Source: Bacteroidales bacterium UBA1197 (lineage in GTDB: Bacteria; Bacteroidota; Bacteroidia; Bacteroidales; UBA932). From it: a DNA stretch of 18,914 nucleotides. Below are positions 1 to 7,427 of the stretch, one piece after another. The stretch is from assembly GCA_002309995.1 (NCBI GenBank), contig DBYB01000056.1, forward strand, positions 3,357 to 22,270. Reading direction: 5' to 3'. The notes under the pieces were generated by a model. The model did not search any database. It was not told where the DNA came from and saw nothing but the letters and a program-made list of their open reading frames with translations. Position 1 is the first letter of the stretch, and every line of letters begins with the position of its first letter. The translations under genes and the position numbers were made by a program.

Positions 1-245
1 TCGGCTACAGCGGCCTCTTTATGTTCCTGGTCGGCTTCGTAATCACCGTCTGGATTATTATCCAGAAGCTCGTGCTGCAGGCGCAGGGGATGAAGTTCCG
101 CCCCGTCACCGACCAGCCGCTGTTCTACCTGGCGCTGCTGGCCGTGGTGCTCGGCGTGATGCTCTTCCTGGCCGGCCTGCTGGGAGAGATGATATCCCGT
201 TCCGCCCCCGAACGCAATTCGTACAACATAAAGGAAGAATTATGA
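1..245 (+). CDS. Family 2 glycosyltransferase, C-terminal fragment (5' end outside window)
   Basis: Only the last 80 residues are visible; the frame is open from base 3, so the true start lies upstream. Two hydrophobic helices are separated by a short basic segment: one runs from GYSGLFMFLVGF to the first WIIIQKLV, and the second covers LFYLALLAVVLGVMLFLAGLLGE. The tail after that helix is polar (MISRSAPERNSYNIKEEL). This two-helix end with a final 'GLLGE-(M/Y)I-R' motif is typical of polyprenyl-phosphate-sugar synthases of the GtrB/DPM1-like group, which move a sugar from a nucleotide donor to a lipid carrier at the inner membrane. The catalytic GT-A domain is not in the window, so donor and acceptor cannot be named. 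The TGA stop overlaps the ATG of the next gene by four bases (ATGA), suggesting translational coupling. Confidence 0.72.
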   Translation, partial: GYSGLFMFLVGFVITVWIIIQKLVLQAQGMKFRPVTDQPLFYLALLAVVLGVMLFLAGLLGEMISRSAPERNSYNIKEEL

Positions 246-676
246 CCATAGGAATCTGCAACGACCACGCTGGCGTGGAATATAAGTTCAAGCTTATCAA
301 GTACCTGGAAGGCAAGGGTCACAAGGTGGTGAACTTCGGCACCGACACGGAGGACTCCTGCGACTACGCCGACTTCGCGCACCCTCTCGCGGAAGCCGTT
401 GAGAGCGGCAAGGTGGACAAGGGCATCGCCATCTGCGGAACCGGCAACGGAATGGCCATCACCCTCAACAAGCATCAGGGCATACGCGCAGGCCTGGCCT
501 GGAACACCGCCATCGCCCACCTGGTGAAGGAGCACAACCTGGCCAACGTGCTGGTGATGCCGGCCCGCTTCGCCTCCTACCGTATGTGCGTGTCGATGGT
601 CCGCGAATGGCTGAACACCGAGTTCGCCGGCGGCCGCCACGCCCGCAGGATCGAGAAAATTCCCGTCTGTCATTAG
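242..676 (+). CDS. rpiB: Ribose-5-phosphate isomerase B (RpiB/LacAB family)
   Basis: A 144-residue cytoplasmic enzyme expected to interconvert ribose 5-phosphate and ribulose 5-phosphate in the pentose phosphate pathway. Length matches the family (about 140-150). The N-terminal substrate loop is ICNDHAG (D8, H9). The catalytic cysteine is C65 in ICGTGNGM, in the anion-hole glycine motif. The H98-N99 pair in KEHNLANV and the basic C-terminal motif GGRHARRI (R132, R135/R136) match the phosphate-binding residues of the family. The ATG overlaps the stop of the upstream glycosyltransferase by four bases, so the two are probably one transcript. The TAG stop lies at the edge of a dispersed repeat at 675-711, so the last residues (VCH) may be repeat-derived. 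A LacA/B-type galactose-6-phosphate isomerase or another sugar-phosphate isomerase is less likely, since a single gene is present rather than a lacAB pair. Confidence 0.93.
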   Translation: MTIGICNDHAGVEYKFKLIKYLEGKGHKVVNFGTDTEDSCDYADFAHPLAEAVESGKVDKGIAICGTGNGMAITLNKHQGIRAGLAWNTAIAHLVKEHNLANVLVMPARFASYRMCVSMVREWLNTEFAGGRHARRIEKIPVCH

Positions 677-711
677 ATCCTTCGGTCGCCTCCGGCTCCC
701 TCAGGATGACA
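675..711 (-). repeat. Dispersed 'TGTCATCCTGA...GAAGGATCT' repeat, minus orientation
   Basis: Read on the minus strand this begins TGTCATCCTGAGGG and ends CGAAGGATCT, with a GC-rich middle. This type of short intergenic repeat is common in Bacteroidota and other genomes. Its ends are complementary (ATCCT against AGGAT), so it can fold into a hairpin after rpiB. It overlaps the last bases of the rpiB stop codon. No second full copy of this exact version is in the window, so its status as a dispersed element rests on general knowledge. Confidence 0.6.
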
Positions 712-733
712 ATTAAATCATCCTGCCTCCGCC

Positions 734-762
734 TGTCATTCTGAACGAAGTGAAGAATCTCT
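734..762 (+). repeat. Dispersed 'TGTCATTCTGAACGAAG...GAATCTC' repeat, plus orientation
   Basis: This element begins TGTCATTCTGAACGAAG and ends GAAGAATCTC. It resembles the reverse complement of the 675-711 element at both ends, so the two stand head to head, 22 bases apart, and could form a long imperfect hairpin. The GTG at 750-752, the most likely truB start, lies inside it. Confidence 0.6.
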
Positions 763-1577
763 TATCCAGAAACATCGCAGACTACCCCGACGGCATCGTG
801 CTGCCGGTGGACAAGCCGTACCGGTGGACGTCTGCGGACCTCGTGCGCAAGATAAAGTGGGCCGCGTGCAGGCACTTCGGCAAGAAGAACCTGAAGGTGG
901 GCCACGCCGGCACGTTGGACCCGCTGGCAACCGGCATCCTGCTGGTCTGCATCGGACCTGCGACGCGTCGGGCCGAGGAGTTGCAGGCGTCCGCCAAGCA
1001 GTATCACGCCGGAGTGTGCTTCGGCGCCGTTACCCCATCGTACGACCTCGAGAAACCGGTTGACCGCATCTGCCCGCTCGACGGCGTGACCGAGGAATCC
1101 CTTCGGGCGGCACTCCCCTCTTTCGTGGGCGAGCAGATGCAGGTGGCACCGCTCTTCAGCGCCAAGTCGGTGGACGGGGTTCGCGCGTACGAGACCGCAC
1201 GCCGCCTGCTCCGGGAGGCCAGGGAGCGCGGCGAGGCCTTCGACCCCGGCGACGTGCTGCAGTCGTCACGCATCAACATTTACGGCCTGGAGCTACTACG
1301 CTTCGACGAGCACTTCGAGGCTCCGGAGCCGGTGGAGGCGGGCCAGGGCAACGGCCGGATCAACGTGGCCGACGTGCGCGGAGTGCCGCTGAAGCACGCC
1401 CTGGTGCAGGTCGATTGCTCCAAGGGCACCTACATCCGTGCCCTGGCCCGCGACCTCGGCGAGGCCCTCGGCAGCGGCGCCTTCCTGGGCTCGCTGTGCC
1501 GCACCCGCAACGGCGGCTACGACATATCCGAAGCCCTTAGCCTCGATGAGGCCATGAGCCTTTTCTCCAAACCATAA
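750..1577 (+). CDS. truB: tRNA pseudouridine(55) synthase TruB
   Basis: Expected to convert U55 to pseudouridine in the T-loop of tRNAs. The catalytic aspartate is D57 in GHAGTLDPLATG. Other family motifs follow: the early VDKPYRWTS segment, TPSYDLEKP, the APLFSAKSVDGVRAYE segment, and near the C-terminus CSKGTYIRALARDLGEALG. At 275 residues it is longer than the roughly 230-residue forms usual in Bacteroidota. Part of the excess is a stretch after LLRFDEHFE (about 27 residues rich in E, G and V) before the conserved VQVDCSKGTYIRAL strand. The start is GTG at 750: the frame is open only back to 717 (TAA at 714-716) and contains no ATG, so GTG 750 is the best start, and it lies inside a repeat. 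No clear Shine-Dalgarno sequence precedes it. It is four bases from the next gene. Confidence 0.92.
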   Translation: MKNLLSRNIADYPDGIVLPVDKPYRWTSADLVRKIKWAACRHFGKKNLKVGHAGTLDPLATGILLVCIGPATRRAEELQASAKQYHAGVCFGAVTPSYDLEKPVDRICPLDGVTEESLRAALPSFVGEQMQVAPLFSAKSVDGVRAYETARRLLREARERGEAFDPGDVLQSSRINIYGLELLRFDEHFEAPEPVEAGQGNGRINVADVRGVPLKHALVQVDCSKGTYIRALARDLGEALGSGAFLGSLCRTRNGGYDISEALSLDEAMSLFSKP

Positions 1578-1581
1578 ATCA

Positions 1582-2379
1582 ATGAAAACCAGAATCATCA
1601 TCCTGGCGGCGCTCGCCGTCTGCGCCTGTGCGCCCGTTAAGACCGATCTCGCAAAATACGACCTCAACTGCAAGGCCAGCAGCCTCACCCTGGTCTGCGA
1701 TACCCTGGAACTCCCCTACACCGTTTTCTTCAACTCACGAGGCCAGGCCGACAGCGTAATAACCAGCAATCTCGACGGAAGTTTCCGCTACAGGGAAACT
1801 TACGCCTACGATAAACGCGGCCGGCTGGAAGAGATTCAGGGCGTGAACGCCGAGGGCGAGACCGAGATACGCTACGAATACGAGATGGACGGCCGCTTCG
1901 TGAAGGTATGCAGGACATACGGGATGAACAACCAGGAAATGGACCGCTGGGAGCACCGCAACGATGGCCGGCACATCGTGCATACCGATTATTTCAACGA
2001 GGGCGTACCGTCCTACGTCACCACCAAGACATTCTCCGGCAACAGTTATATCGAAGAGTCCCGCACTCCGGAGGGCGAACTGATGGGAAGGGCCGAGGTG
2101 GAGTTCTTCCGTGTAGAAGAAAAGCCCTCCAGGATTACCGGAGACGGATTCGACGTGGAGATTCAATACAACGACAAGGGCCTGCCGGTGATGAGCCGGA
2201 ACGTAGTGCTTGACTCCAAGGGCGCAATGCAATGGGTCTCCGACCTGGAGACAAACCCCTGCCGCTACTACAGCTACGAGTACGACGAGCGGGGCAACTG
2301 GATACTGCGCCGCGAGACCAGGACTCCCGACGAAAACGGCGGAGTCGAACTCCGCCGCATCATCGTTTATCAGAAGTAG
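1582..2379 (+). CDS. Small lipoprotein with YD-like repeats, function unknown
   Basis: 265 residues starting with a lipoprotein signal (MKTRIIILAALAVCAC); the likely lipidated residue is C16 (V-C-A-C), with C14 possible. The mature protein has repeated strands such as YAYDKRGRLEEIQ, YEYEMDGRFVKV, IQYNDKGLPVMSRN and YEYDERGNWILRRE. These resemble the tyrosine-aspartate (YD/RHS) repeats of Bacteroidota surface proteins, but it is too short to be an RHS toxin and has no toxin domain. Unlike the other lipoproteins here, its Cys is followed by APVKTD without an early acidic cluster, so it may face the periplasm. It starts four bases after truB and is probably cotranscribed with it. Its last 10 bases overlap, tail to tail, the end of the phosphoesterase gene on the other strand. 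No enzymatic motif was recognised. Confidence 0.8.
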   Translation: MKTRIIILAALAVCACAPVKTDLAKYDLNCKASSLTLVCDTLELPYTVFFNSRGQADSVITSNLDGSFRYRETYAYDKRGRLEEIQGVNAEGETEIRYEYEMDGRFVKVCRTYGMNNQEMDRWEHRNDGRHIVHTDYFNEGVPSYVTTKTFSGNSYIEESRTPEGELMGRAEVEFFRVEEKPSRITGDGFDVEIQYNDKGLPVMSRNVVLDSKGAMQWVSDLETNPCRYYSYEYDERGNWILRRETRTPDENGGVELRRIIVYQK

Positions 2380-4499
2380 AACGCTTTCGCGAAATCTGCC
2401 TGTTTGGTAATTGTGGAGCAGCTGTAACTGTGCGTTACCGCCCCGCCGGGGATGGTCTGTATGGCCACCACCTCCCAGTCTGTCTCTTCTGACGGCTTGC
2501 CCGAAGCGGGCTTGCAGTACCAGTAGTGGCTGGCCGTCGTGGAGTTGTAGCTGGTAGAATTCTTACCCTTGGCGTTGAACCAGTAAGCAGACATTGCCAC
2601 ATTGGTGCACGATCCGTTGGACAGGCGTGAGAACACGCCCAGCAGGTTGCCGGTGCTCTTGCTGCGCAGTTCGACCCTCCAGTAAGTGTCGTCGTCGTTG
2701 AACACCTGGGCCACGAAGCACTGCTTCAGGCTGGCGTTGCCCTTGATGGTGATGCTGGAGGAGCCGGCCTTCTGGCTGGCCTGATACCAGACGAGGGGGT
2801 AACTTCCGGTTTCGTAATAGACATCGTTGCCGTCGAACACCCTCAGCTGGTCGTCGAACTTGCGGTTGGTGCCCTTGAACTTCCAGTCGGCGATGTGGGC
2901 GCCTTCTATCTCATAGACCGTGTATCCTGAAGGCTCGCCGGTGACGGTGGAGCTGCAGGAACCCGTCCACCACGCTCCGCAGGCGGAACCGTGGATGTGC
3001 TCGTACACCGGCAGGCCGCCCTTGGCCTTGGTGGAATTGTAAACGTAGTTCTGCGTGTAATGGGTATGGCCTATCATCAGGTGCACCTCCTTGAACTCGG
3101 TCAGGAGTTTCACGACGTCCATATAGTGGTTGGAATTCGATCCACGGAAAGGAATGTGGCAACAGATGAAGACCATCTTGTTCTGCTTGTCGGGCACCAG
3201 GGCCAGGTCTTTCTTGAGCCATTCCCACTGCAGGTCGGTGAAGCCGGAGCCGTAGTTCCAGGTCATGCCGTTGCTCTTGCTGGACGACTTCTGGCTGGTC
3301 ACGATGATGTCGTCCATAGAGATGATGTGCACGTCTCCCCTGTTGAAGGAATAGTCAGTAGGACCGTAGATGCCGACAAAGGTGGATGTGGCATTGTAGT
3401 CGTCTGCAACGTCGTCGGTCGTGTCCGGCTTGAGAGAATCGTGGTCGTGGTTGCCGATGGTCTGGAAGAACGGAATCGTCCAGGCTCCATCGTTTACGTT
3501 GCCCATCGAGGTGCGCATCCTGGACCACATATTGGTGCTGTCGAACACTATGTCGCCGAGAGTCATGGCATATACGCTGGTGCGGCCGGAGACTGCATTC
3601 TTGATGTCCGGGATTGTCTCGCCCGCATATCGGTCAGCATTGCCGCTGGTGGCGCACTGGGGGTCGCCTATGCCGATGAAGGTCCAGTTCGTCTCCGGGC
3701 CTCCGGGAAGCGGTTCAAGGGAGAAATCGGTACGGATGACCTCGCCCGTGGGCTTGATAGGATTGTAGAACACCGGCACGCTGGGCAGGGCGTTGCTGAC
3801 CTTGACCTTGTAATCGGAAGGGGTCGAATAATAGACCACGCGCGAGAGCTCGTTCGACTTGAACTGATAGACTCCGTTCTGGTCGGTGGTCACGCAGTCG
3901 TAGCCGTCGGAAACCACCACGCCGGGGATTCCCTTGCCGGTAACAGCATCCTTGATGAGGCCCACCAGGTCGTTGCCCTCGATGAGCTGTGTGCCGTTGA
4001 TTTTGTCGGGATCCTGCTCCGGCTGAGGCTCCGGTTCCGGCTCAACGGACGCGGCAAACTTCTCAACCTTCGATAGTTTGTAGCCTGAGACCGCTGCTTC
4101 TCCGGAATAGTCGAACACCATATCGTTGGCCGTAGTGAGAGCCAGCAGGAAGTCGCCGGGTACGGATTCGAAATGGTATTTGAGGCCGCTGTTGGTGACG
4201 CGGTAAAGCTTAGCATCAACATTGGAGAATGCATCCTCCTCGGCATACACCTGTCCGTTGTAGAAAGTTACGCTCACGGCACCGGCGGCGAGACTCTTTA
4301 CGGAGTACGCCCCCTTGCCGTTGAATACCAGAATGGAGGAGACTTTCAAGTCTTTCCATCCCTTGCCGTCATTGGACGCCGAGAACACCCAGGTGCCGTC
4401 TATGTCGGCAGGCAGGAATACATCCTCCTCTACCTTTTCGCAGGAGAGCAAGGCCGCAGCGCTGAGCGCCGCAAGCAGAATCAGTCTGAACCTCTTCAT
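2370..4499 (-). CDS. Calcineurin-like metallophosphoesterase lipoprotein with extra N-terminal domain
   Basis: 709 residues. The signal peptide ends in a lipobox LLSC (C20), followed by EKVEED, an acidic tract typical of surface-exported lipoproteins. Residues about 30-150 form an additional beta-rich domain (IDGTWVFSASNDGKGW...) resembling lipocalin-like domains; the paralogue upstream lacks it. An E/P-rich linker (153-164) precedes a carboxypeptidase-regulatory-like or Ig-like domain (about 168-262), then the metallophosphoesterase core. Metal-ligand motifs are visible: GDPQ (D279, Q281), LGDIVFD (D316), GNHD (N350-D352), H448 in CCHIP, and GHTH (H478, H480). A C-terminal beta domain (about 530-709) matches the MetallophosN/MetallophosC domain pattern of Bacteroidota. 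Substrate unknown; hydrolysis of a phosphoester at the cell surface is the family-based expectation. Its ATG overlaps the TGA of the upstream paralogue by one base (TGATG), indicating coupled translation. Confidence 0.87.
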   Translation of the reverse strand: MKRFRLILLAALSAAALLSCEKVEEDVFLPADIDGTWVFSASNDGKGWKDLKVSSILVFNGKGAYSVKSLAAGAVSVTFYNGQVYAEEDAFSNVDAKLYRVTNSGLKYHFESVPGDFLLALTTANDMVFDYSGEAAVSGYKLSKVEKFAASVEPEPEPQPEQDPDKINGTQLIEGNDLVGLIKDAVTGKGIPGVVVSDGYDCVTTDQNGVYQFKSNELSRVVYYSTPSDYKVKVSNALPSVPVFYNPIKPTGEVIRTDFSLEPLPGGPETNWTFIGIGDPQCATSGNADRYAGETIPDIKNAVSGRTSVYAMTLGDIVFDSTNMWSRMRTSMGNVNDGAWTIPFFQTIGNHDHDSLKPDTTDDVADDYNATSTFVGIYGPTDYSFNRGDVHIISMDDIIVTSQKSSSKSNGMTWNYGSGFTDLQWEWLKKDLALVPDKQNKMVFICCHIPFRGSNSNHYMDVVKLLTEFKEVHLMIGHTHYTQNYVYNSTKAKGGLPVYEHIHGSACGAWWTGSCSSTVTGEPSGYTVYEIEGAHIADWKFKGTNRKFDDQLRVFDGNDVYYETGSYPLVWYQASQKAGSSSITIKGNASLKQCFVAQVFNDDDTYWRVELRSKSTGNLLGVFSRLSNGSCTNVAMSAYWFNAKGKNSTSYNSTTASHYWYCKPASGKPSEETDWEVVAIQTIPGGAVTHSYSCSTITKQADFAKAFYF

Positions 4500-6250
4500 C
4501 AGAATTCACCGTAACCGGTTGTAAGGGTGCCGCAGGTATAAGTGTGGACCTTGCCGCTGCCGGGGATGGTCTGGATTGCCCTTACCTCCCAGTTCTTCTC
4601 TGCCGACGGGGTCTTGGATGCAGGCACGTAATACCAGTAGTGGCTGGCGGTCTTGTTGACCCAGGTGTCGGTATTCTTGCCGAGCTCGTTGAAGTAATAT
4701 GCGGCGATGCAGATGTTGCAGCAGCTGCCGTTGGCGAGGCGGCGGAAGTCGCCTATCTTGGCTCCGTTCTGCCACATCTCCAGTTTCCAGTTGGTGTCGT
4801 CGTCGTTGAAGACTTCGGCCACGAAGGCATTGAGGAGCGAGGTGTTGCCCTTGGCGGTTATGTTCGACGAGCCGCCGACATTGGAGGAACGGCTCCACTT
4901 GTACTCGTAACCTCGGGTGCCGCTGTACAGCTGGTCTCCGTCGTAAACCCTCAACTGATATTCGGGAGTGGTCTTGGAGCCCATCTCGACCCAGTCAACC
5001 ACCGAGTTGCCCTCAATCTCATAGACGCAGTAGCCGTTGGGCGAACCGGTGACGCTGGAATCGCAGCTCCACCAGCTTCCGCAGGCCGCTCCGTGGATGT
5101 GCTCATAGATGGGCAGGCCGCCCTTGCAGATGTAGTCGCTGTGGATGTAGTTCTGCTGGTAGTGGGTGTGGCCTATCATTATGTGAGCCTCCTTGAATCC
5201 CTTGAGGAGGGTGAGGAGTTCCTTGTAGAAGGCACCAGTGTTGAAGGTGGATCCTCCGGACGCAGCGCCGCCGCGGACGGGGATGTGCATACATATGAAG
5301 ACTAGCTTGTTCTCCTTGCCGTCAACGTGGCTGATGTCTTCCTGGAGCCATTTGTACTGGGCGTTGCTGAAGCCTGCGCTGTACTCCCAGGTGGCCTTGT
5401 TGGGGGAAGAGTTGCTCTTTACGGAAGAACAGACGATGTCGTCCATCGCGATGATATGGGCCTGTCCCCTGTTGAAAGAGTAGTCGGTAGGGCCGCAATG
5501 CGCGAAGAACTCTCCGGTGGCATCGAAGTCGTTGGTCTTCACAAGGGAGTTGTGGTCGTGGTTGCCGATGCACTGGAAGATGGGGAAATACTTTCCGCCG
5601 TTGAGCTTCACATTGGACATCGTGGACATCATATCGTCCCAGAGGCTGGTGCTGTCGAAGACTATGTCGCCAAGCGTCATTCCGTAAGGATTGGGATAAC
5701 GGCCCATAGCCTGCCCGTTGTTGATTACGCTGACCATTGAAGGCACGGTCTCGTCGCGGTAGCGGGTAATCTGGCTGGCATTCTGGCACTGGGGGTCACC
5801 AATCATAAAGAGGGTGAACTTCTCTTCAACCGGCTGGGGCTTGAGCTGGAAGTCCAGGCGGTTGACGCCCTTGGACTTGTCGTAGTACTTATAGAATGCC
5901 GGACGGTGGTTCTGGTCGTCGAGAGGGATCTCATACTCGGAGGGCACGGAGAGATAAACGGTGCGGCAATAGCGGCTGGCCTTCATCTGGTACACTCCGT
6001 TGGCGTCTGTAACCACATAGGTAAAACCGTCGGTAACAGGCACTCCGGGAATACCCAGGTTGGTATTGGCATCGCTAACCAGGCCGACTGCCGTCATTCC
6101 TTCCTCTATAGTGGTGCCGTTGATGACATCAATTTTCTCAGGATCAGTCTTGCCGGAATCGGGATCCGGATCCGGATCTACCTTGGGTTCGCAGGAAACG
6201 GCGATGAAGGCGGCAAGCGCGATCAGACTAATTAGTTTGTATGCTTTCAT
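4499..6250 (-). CDS. Calcineurin-like metallophosphoesterase lipoprotein
   Basis: 583 residues from ATG 6248-6250. A longer reading from 6319 adds 23 residues but is rejected, because the lipoprotein signal MKAYKLISLIALAAFIAVSC begins exactly at this ATG and a promoter box lies between the two. The likely lipidated residue is C20, followed by EPKVDPDPDPD. An Ig-like or carboxypeptidase-regulatory-like domain (about 42-138) leads into the phosphoesterase core with GDPQ (D152, Q154), LGDIVFD (D195), GNHD (229-232), H322 in CMHIP and GHTH (H361, H363). A beta-rich C-terminal domain follows (about 410-583). It shares long stretches with its downstream neighbour (MTLGDIVFDST, GPTDYSFNRG, YEHIHG-AC), so the pair arose by tandem duplication. 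Substrate unknown. It has its own -7 box at 6275-6282 and is translationally coupled to the next gene. Confidence 0.88.
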   Translation of the reverse strand: MKAYKLISLIALAAFIAVSCEPKVDPDPDPDSGKTDPEKIDVINGTTIEEGMTAVGLVSDANTNLGIPGVPVTDGFTYVVTDANGVYQMKASRYCRTVYLSVPSEYEIPLDDQNHRPAFYKYYDKSKGVNRLDFQLKPQPVEEKFTLFMIGDPQCQNASQITRYRDETVPSMVSVINNGQAMGRYPNPYGMTLGDIVFDSTSLWDDMMSTMSNVKLNGGKYFPIFQCIGNHDHNSLVKTNDFDATGEFFAHCGPTDYSFNRGQAHIIAMDDIVCSSVKSNSSPNKATWEYSAGFSNAQYKWLQEDISHVDGKENKLVFICMHIPVRGGAASGGSTFNTGAFYKELLTLLKGFKEAHIMIGHTHYQQNYIHSDYICKGGLPIYEHIHGAACGSWWSCDSSVTGSPNGYCVYEIEGNSVVDWVEMGSKTTPEYQLRVYDGDQLYSGTRGYEYKWSRSSNVGGSSNITAKGNTSLLNAFVAEVFNDDDTNWKLEMWQNGAKIGDFRRLANGSCCNICIAAYYFNELGKNTDTWVNKTASHYWYYVPASKTPSAEKNWEVRAIQTIPGSGKVHTYTCGTLTTGYGEF

Positions 6251-6274
6251 CTTCTTCAGTGTGGTTATATCACG

Positions 6275-6282
6275 CAAATATA
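6275..6282 (-). promoter_or_regulatory. Bacteroidota -7 box (TATATTTG) for the phosphoesterase pair
   Basis: TATATTTG on the minus strand matches the Bacteroidota housekeeping -7 consensus TAnnTTTG. It lies 24 bases before the ATG at 6250, which predicts a short leader of under 20 bases. No TTTG is found at the usual 19-21 base spacing; the only nearby TTTG is 12 bases away. It could be a weak or activator-dependent promoter, or the genes could be read through from the gene ending at 6306. Confidence 0.5.
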
Positions 6283-6305
6283 ATAATAAAAAACCAAAGT
6301 CCGAA

Positions 6306-7355
6306 TCAGAAAGAGACAATCATGGCATACCCGCCGGGGGCAATTCCGGTCCTTACGGTTGCGCCGCCTTTTATAGTCTTGCAACTGGTAAAGAACTCCG
6401 TGAGTCCGATGTTCACCAGCACCGAACCGGCAAGAGCAAGAATAGGGCCCGCTACCGGAGGCTCTCCTTCCTTAATATTAAGACGATATGTAGAATAGCC
6501 CTCCTCCCACAGGTCCCAATACCAATGGGACTTGCTTGCCATATCGGCGATGCCTCCGGCTATGGCGCCGGTGCCAAGGGCCATCATACCCACTCCGCTC
6601 CAAAGTTTTACCTTTTCTTCAGACATGGAAGGGAGCTTGATGTCGGGGCGTAGGACGGAAGTTAGATCGGTGTTGGAGCCAATCAGGTTCACAAGACCGC
6701 TCACTATGGTGGTAACGCCTAATATCTCGGCGCCAACCAGATACGGATTTATGTCACCCTTGAAATACTTGTAGTTGGTAGGATTCTGAAGGGGCGCTTC
6801 CCCGTGAAGCCACATCTGGGCGAAGAGTATGCCGCCCTTCTGGTCCCTGTAGACCACCTTTTTATTATCCCAGATAACGCCGGAAGCAAAAAGAAGGCCT
6901 CCGGTTATCAGCTGCGATATGGAAACCTTAGTCCTGGTGAGAGCAGGCTTGTAGAACAAGTTATACTTCTCCGAACCAATCAGGGCAACTGTCTCATCCT
7001 CTGTAAGTTTGAAGAAAGATTCCGCATAGATACCGTCGGTTTTCGCTTTCATAGTGGGCGCCTGCAGCAGGCCGTCGCGAATCAACTCGCCACCGGGAGC
7101 AAACTTAATCTCGGCCCCGTCGGCAAACGCGATGGAGGATATGAAGCCCCTGGGCAGCTTGTCGATAATGTTGTAACCGGTATGGACCTGGTCGAATACA
7201 ATCTGGTCCTTTGTGATCTGCCTCACCTTGGTAGTATAGACATCTCCGTGCACAGTGGTGACTTTATCCTGCGCCTGCACGGCTGCCGGAATACACACCA
7301 TCAACAATAACACCAGCGCACCAAATCCGCGCCAAAACTTTCCGTCCATATTCAT
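6306..7355 (-). CDS. Secreted or envelope protein with hydrophobic helices, function unknown
   Basis: 349 residues from ATG 7353-7355 (ATG 7347-7349 is also possible). A longer reading from 7454 is rejected because it would run through the promoter box and add a basic, signal-less leader. A signal peptide (GALVLLLMVCIPAAVQA) ends at VQA|QD near residue 28. The mature N-terminus (about 31-85: VTTVHGDVYTTKVRQITKDQIVF...FISSIAFADGAEIKF) resembles the small beta domain 'xNGE.i.AkV.eI..d.I.Y' that is common in Bacteroidota secreted proteins. Four later hydrophobic stretches occur at about 146-161, 207-226, 251-272 and 302-320, and the protein ends in an aromatic (GGYAMIVSF). It could be an inner-membrane protein or an unusual outer-membrane protein; no catalytic motif was recognised. 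Codons look more AT-rich than in its neighbours. It is transcribed towards the phosphoesterase pair, 55 bases away. Confidence 0.72.
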   Translation of the reverse strand: MNMDGKFWRGFGALVLLLMVCIPAAVQAQDKVTTVHGDVYTTKVRQITKDQIVFDQVHTGYNIIDKLPRGFISSIAFADGAEIKFAPGGELIRDGLLQAPTMKAKTDGIYAESFFKLTEDETVALIGSEKYNLFYKPALTRTKVSISQLITGGLLFASGVIWDNKKVVYRDQKGGILFAQMWLHGEAPLQNPTNYKYFKGDINPYLVGAEILGVTTIVSGLVNLIGSNTDLTSVLRPDIKLPSMSEEKVKLWSGVGMMALGTGAIAGGIADMASKSHWYWDLWEEGYSTYRLNIKEGEPPVAGPILALAGSVLVNIGLTEFFTSCKTIKGGATVRTGIAPGGYAMIVSF

Positions 7356-7372
7356 CGAAATTATAATCGATA

Positions 7373-7404
7373 CAAATATAATTATATTTTTACGTTTTCC
7401 CCAA
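7373..7404 (-). promoter_or_regulatory. Bacteroidota-type promoter for the 6306-7355 gene
   Basis: The -7 box TATATTTG (7373-7380, minus strand) fits TAnnTTTG. A TTGG at 7401-7404, 20 bases upstream, is a near match to the -33 TTTG. The predicted leader is only about 10-17 bases long, which supports a start at 7355 or 7349. Confidence 0.6.
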
Positions 7405-7427
7405 CCCCCTAATCCCCAATCATTTCC

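Noticed and set aside
1582..2379. YD-like repeats as an RHS toxin
   Set aside because: Too short, with no conserved RHS core, no toxin tip and no immunity gene; a small lipoprotein fits better.
2991..4076. Plus-strand open frame of 361 codons within the phosphoesterase gene
   Set aside because: In-register shadow of the minus-strand gene, which has all the metallophosphoesterase motifs.
6292..6295. TTTG near 6292 (minus strand) as the -33 box of the phosphoesterase promoter
   Set aside because: It lies only 12 bases from the -7 box rather than 19-21, so it was not counted as part of the promoter.
6251..6319. Upstream extension of the phosphoesterase start to 6319
   Set aside because: It would place 23 residues before a complete lipoprotein signal, run through a TATATTTG promoter box and overlap the preceding gene.
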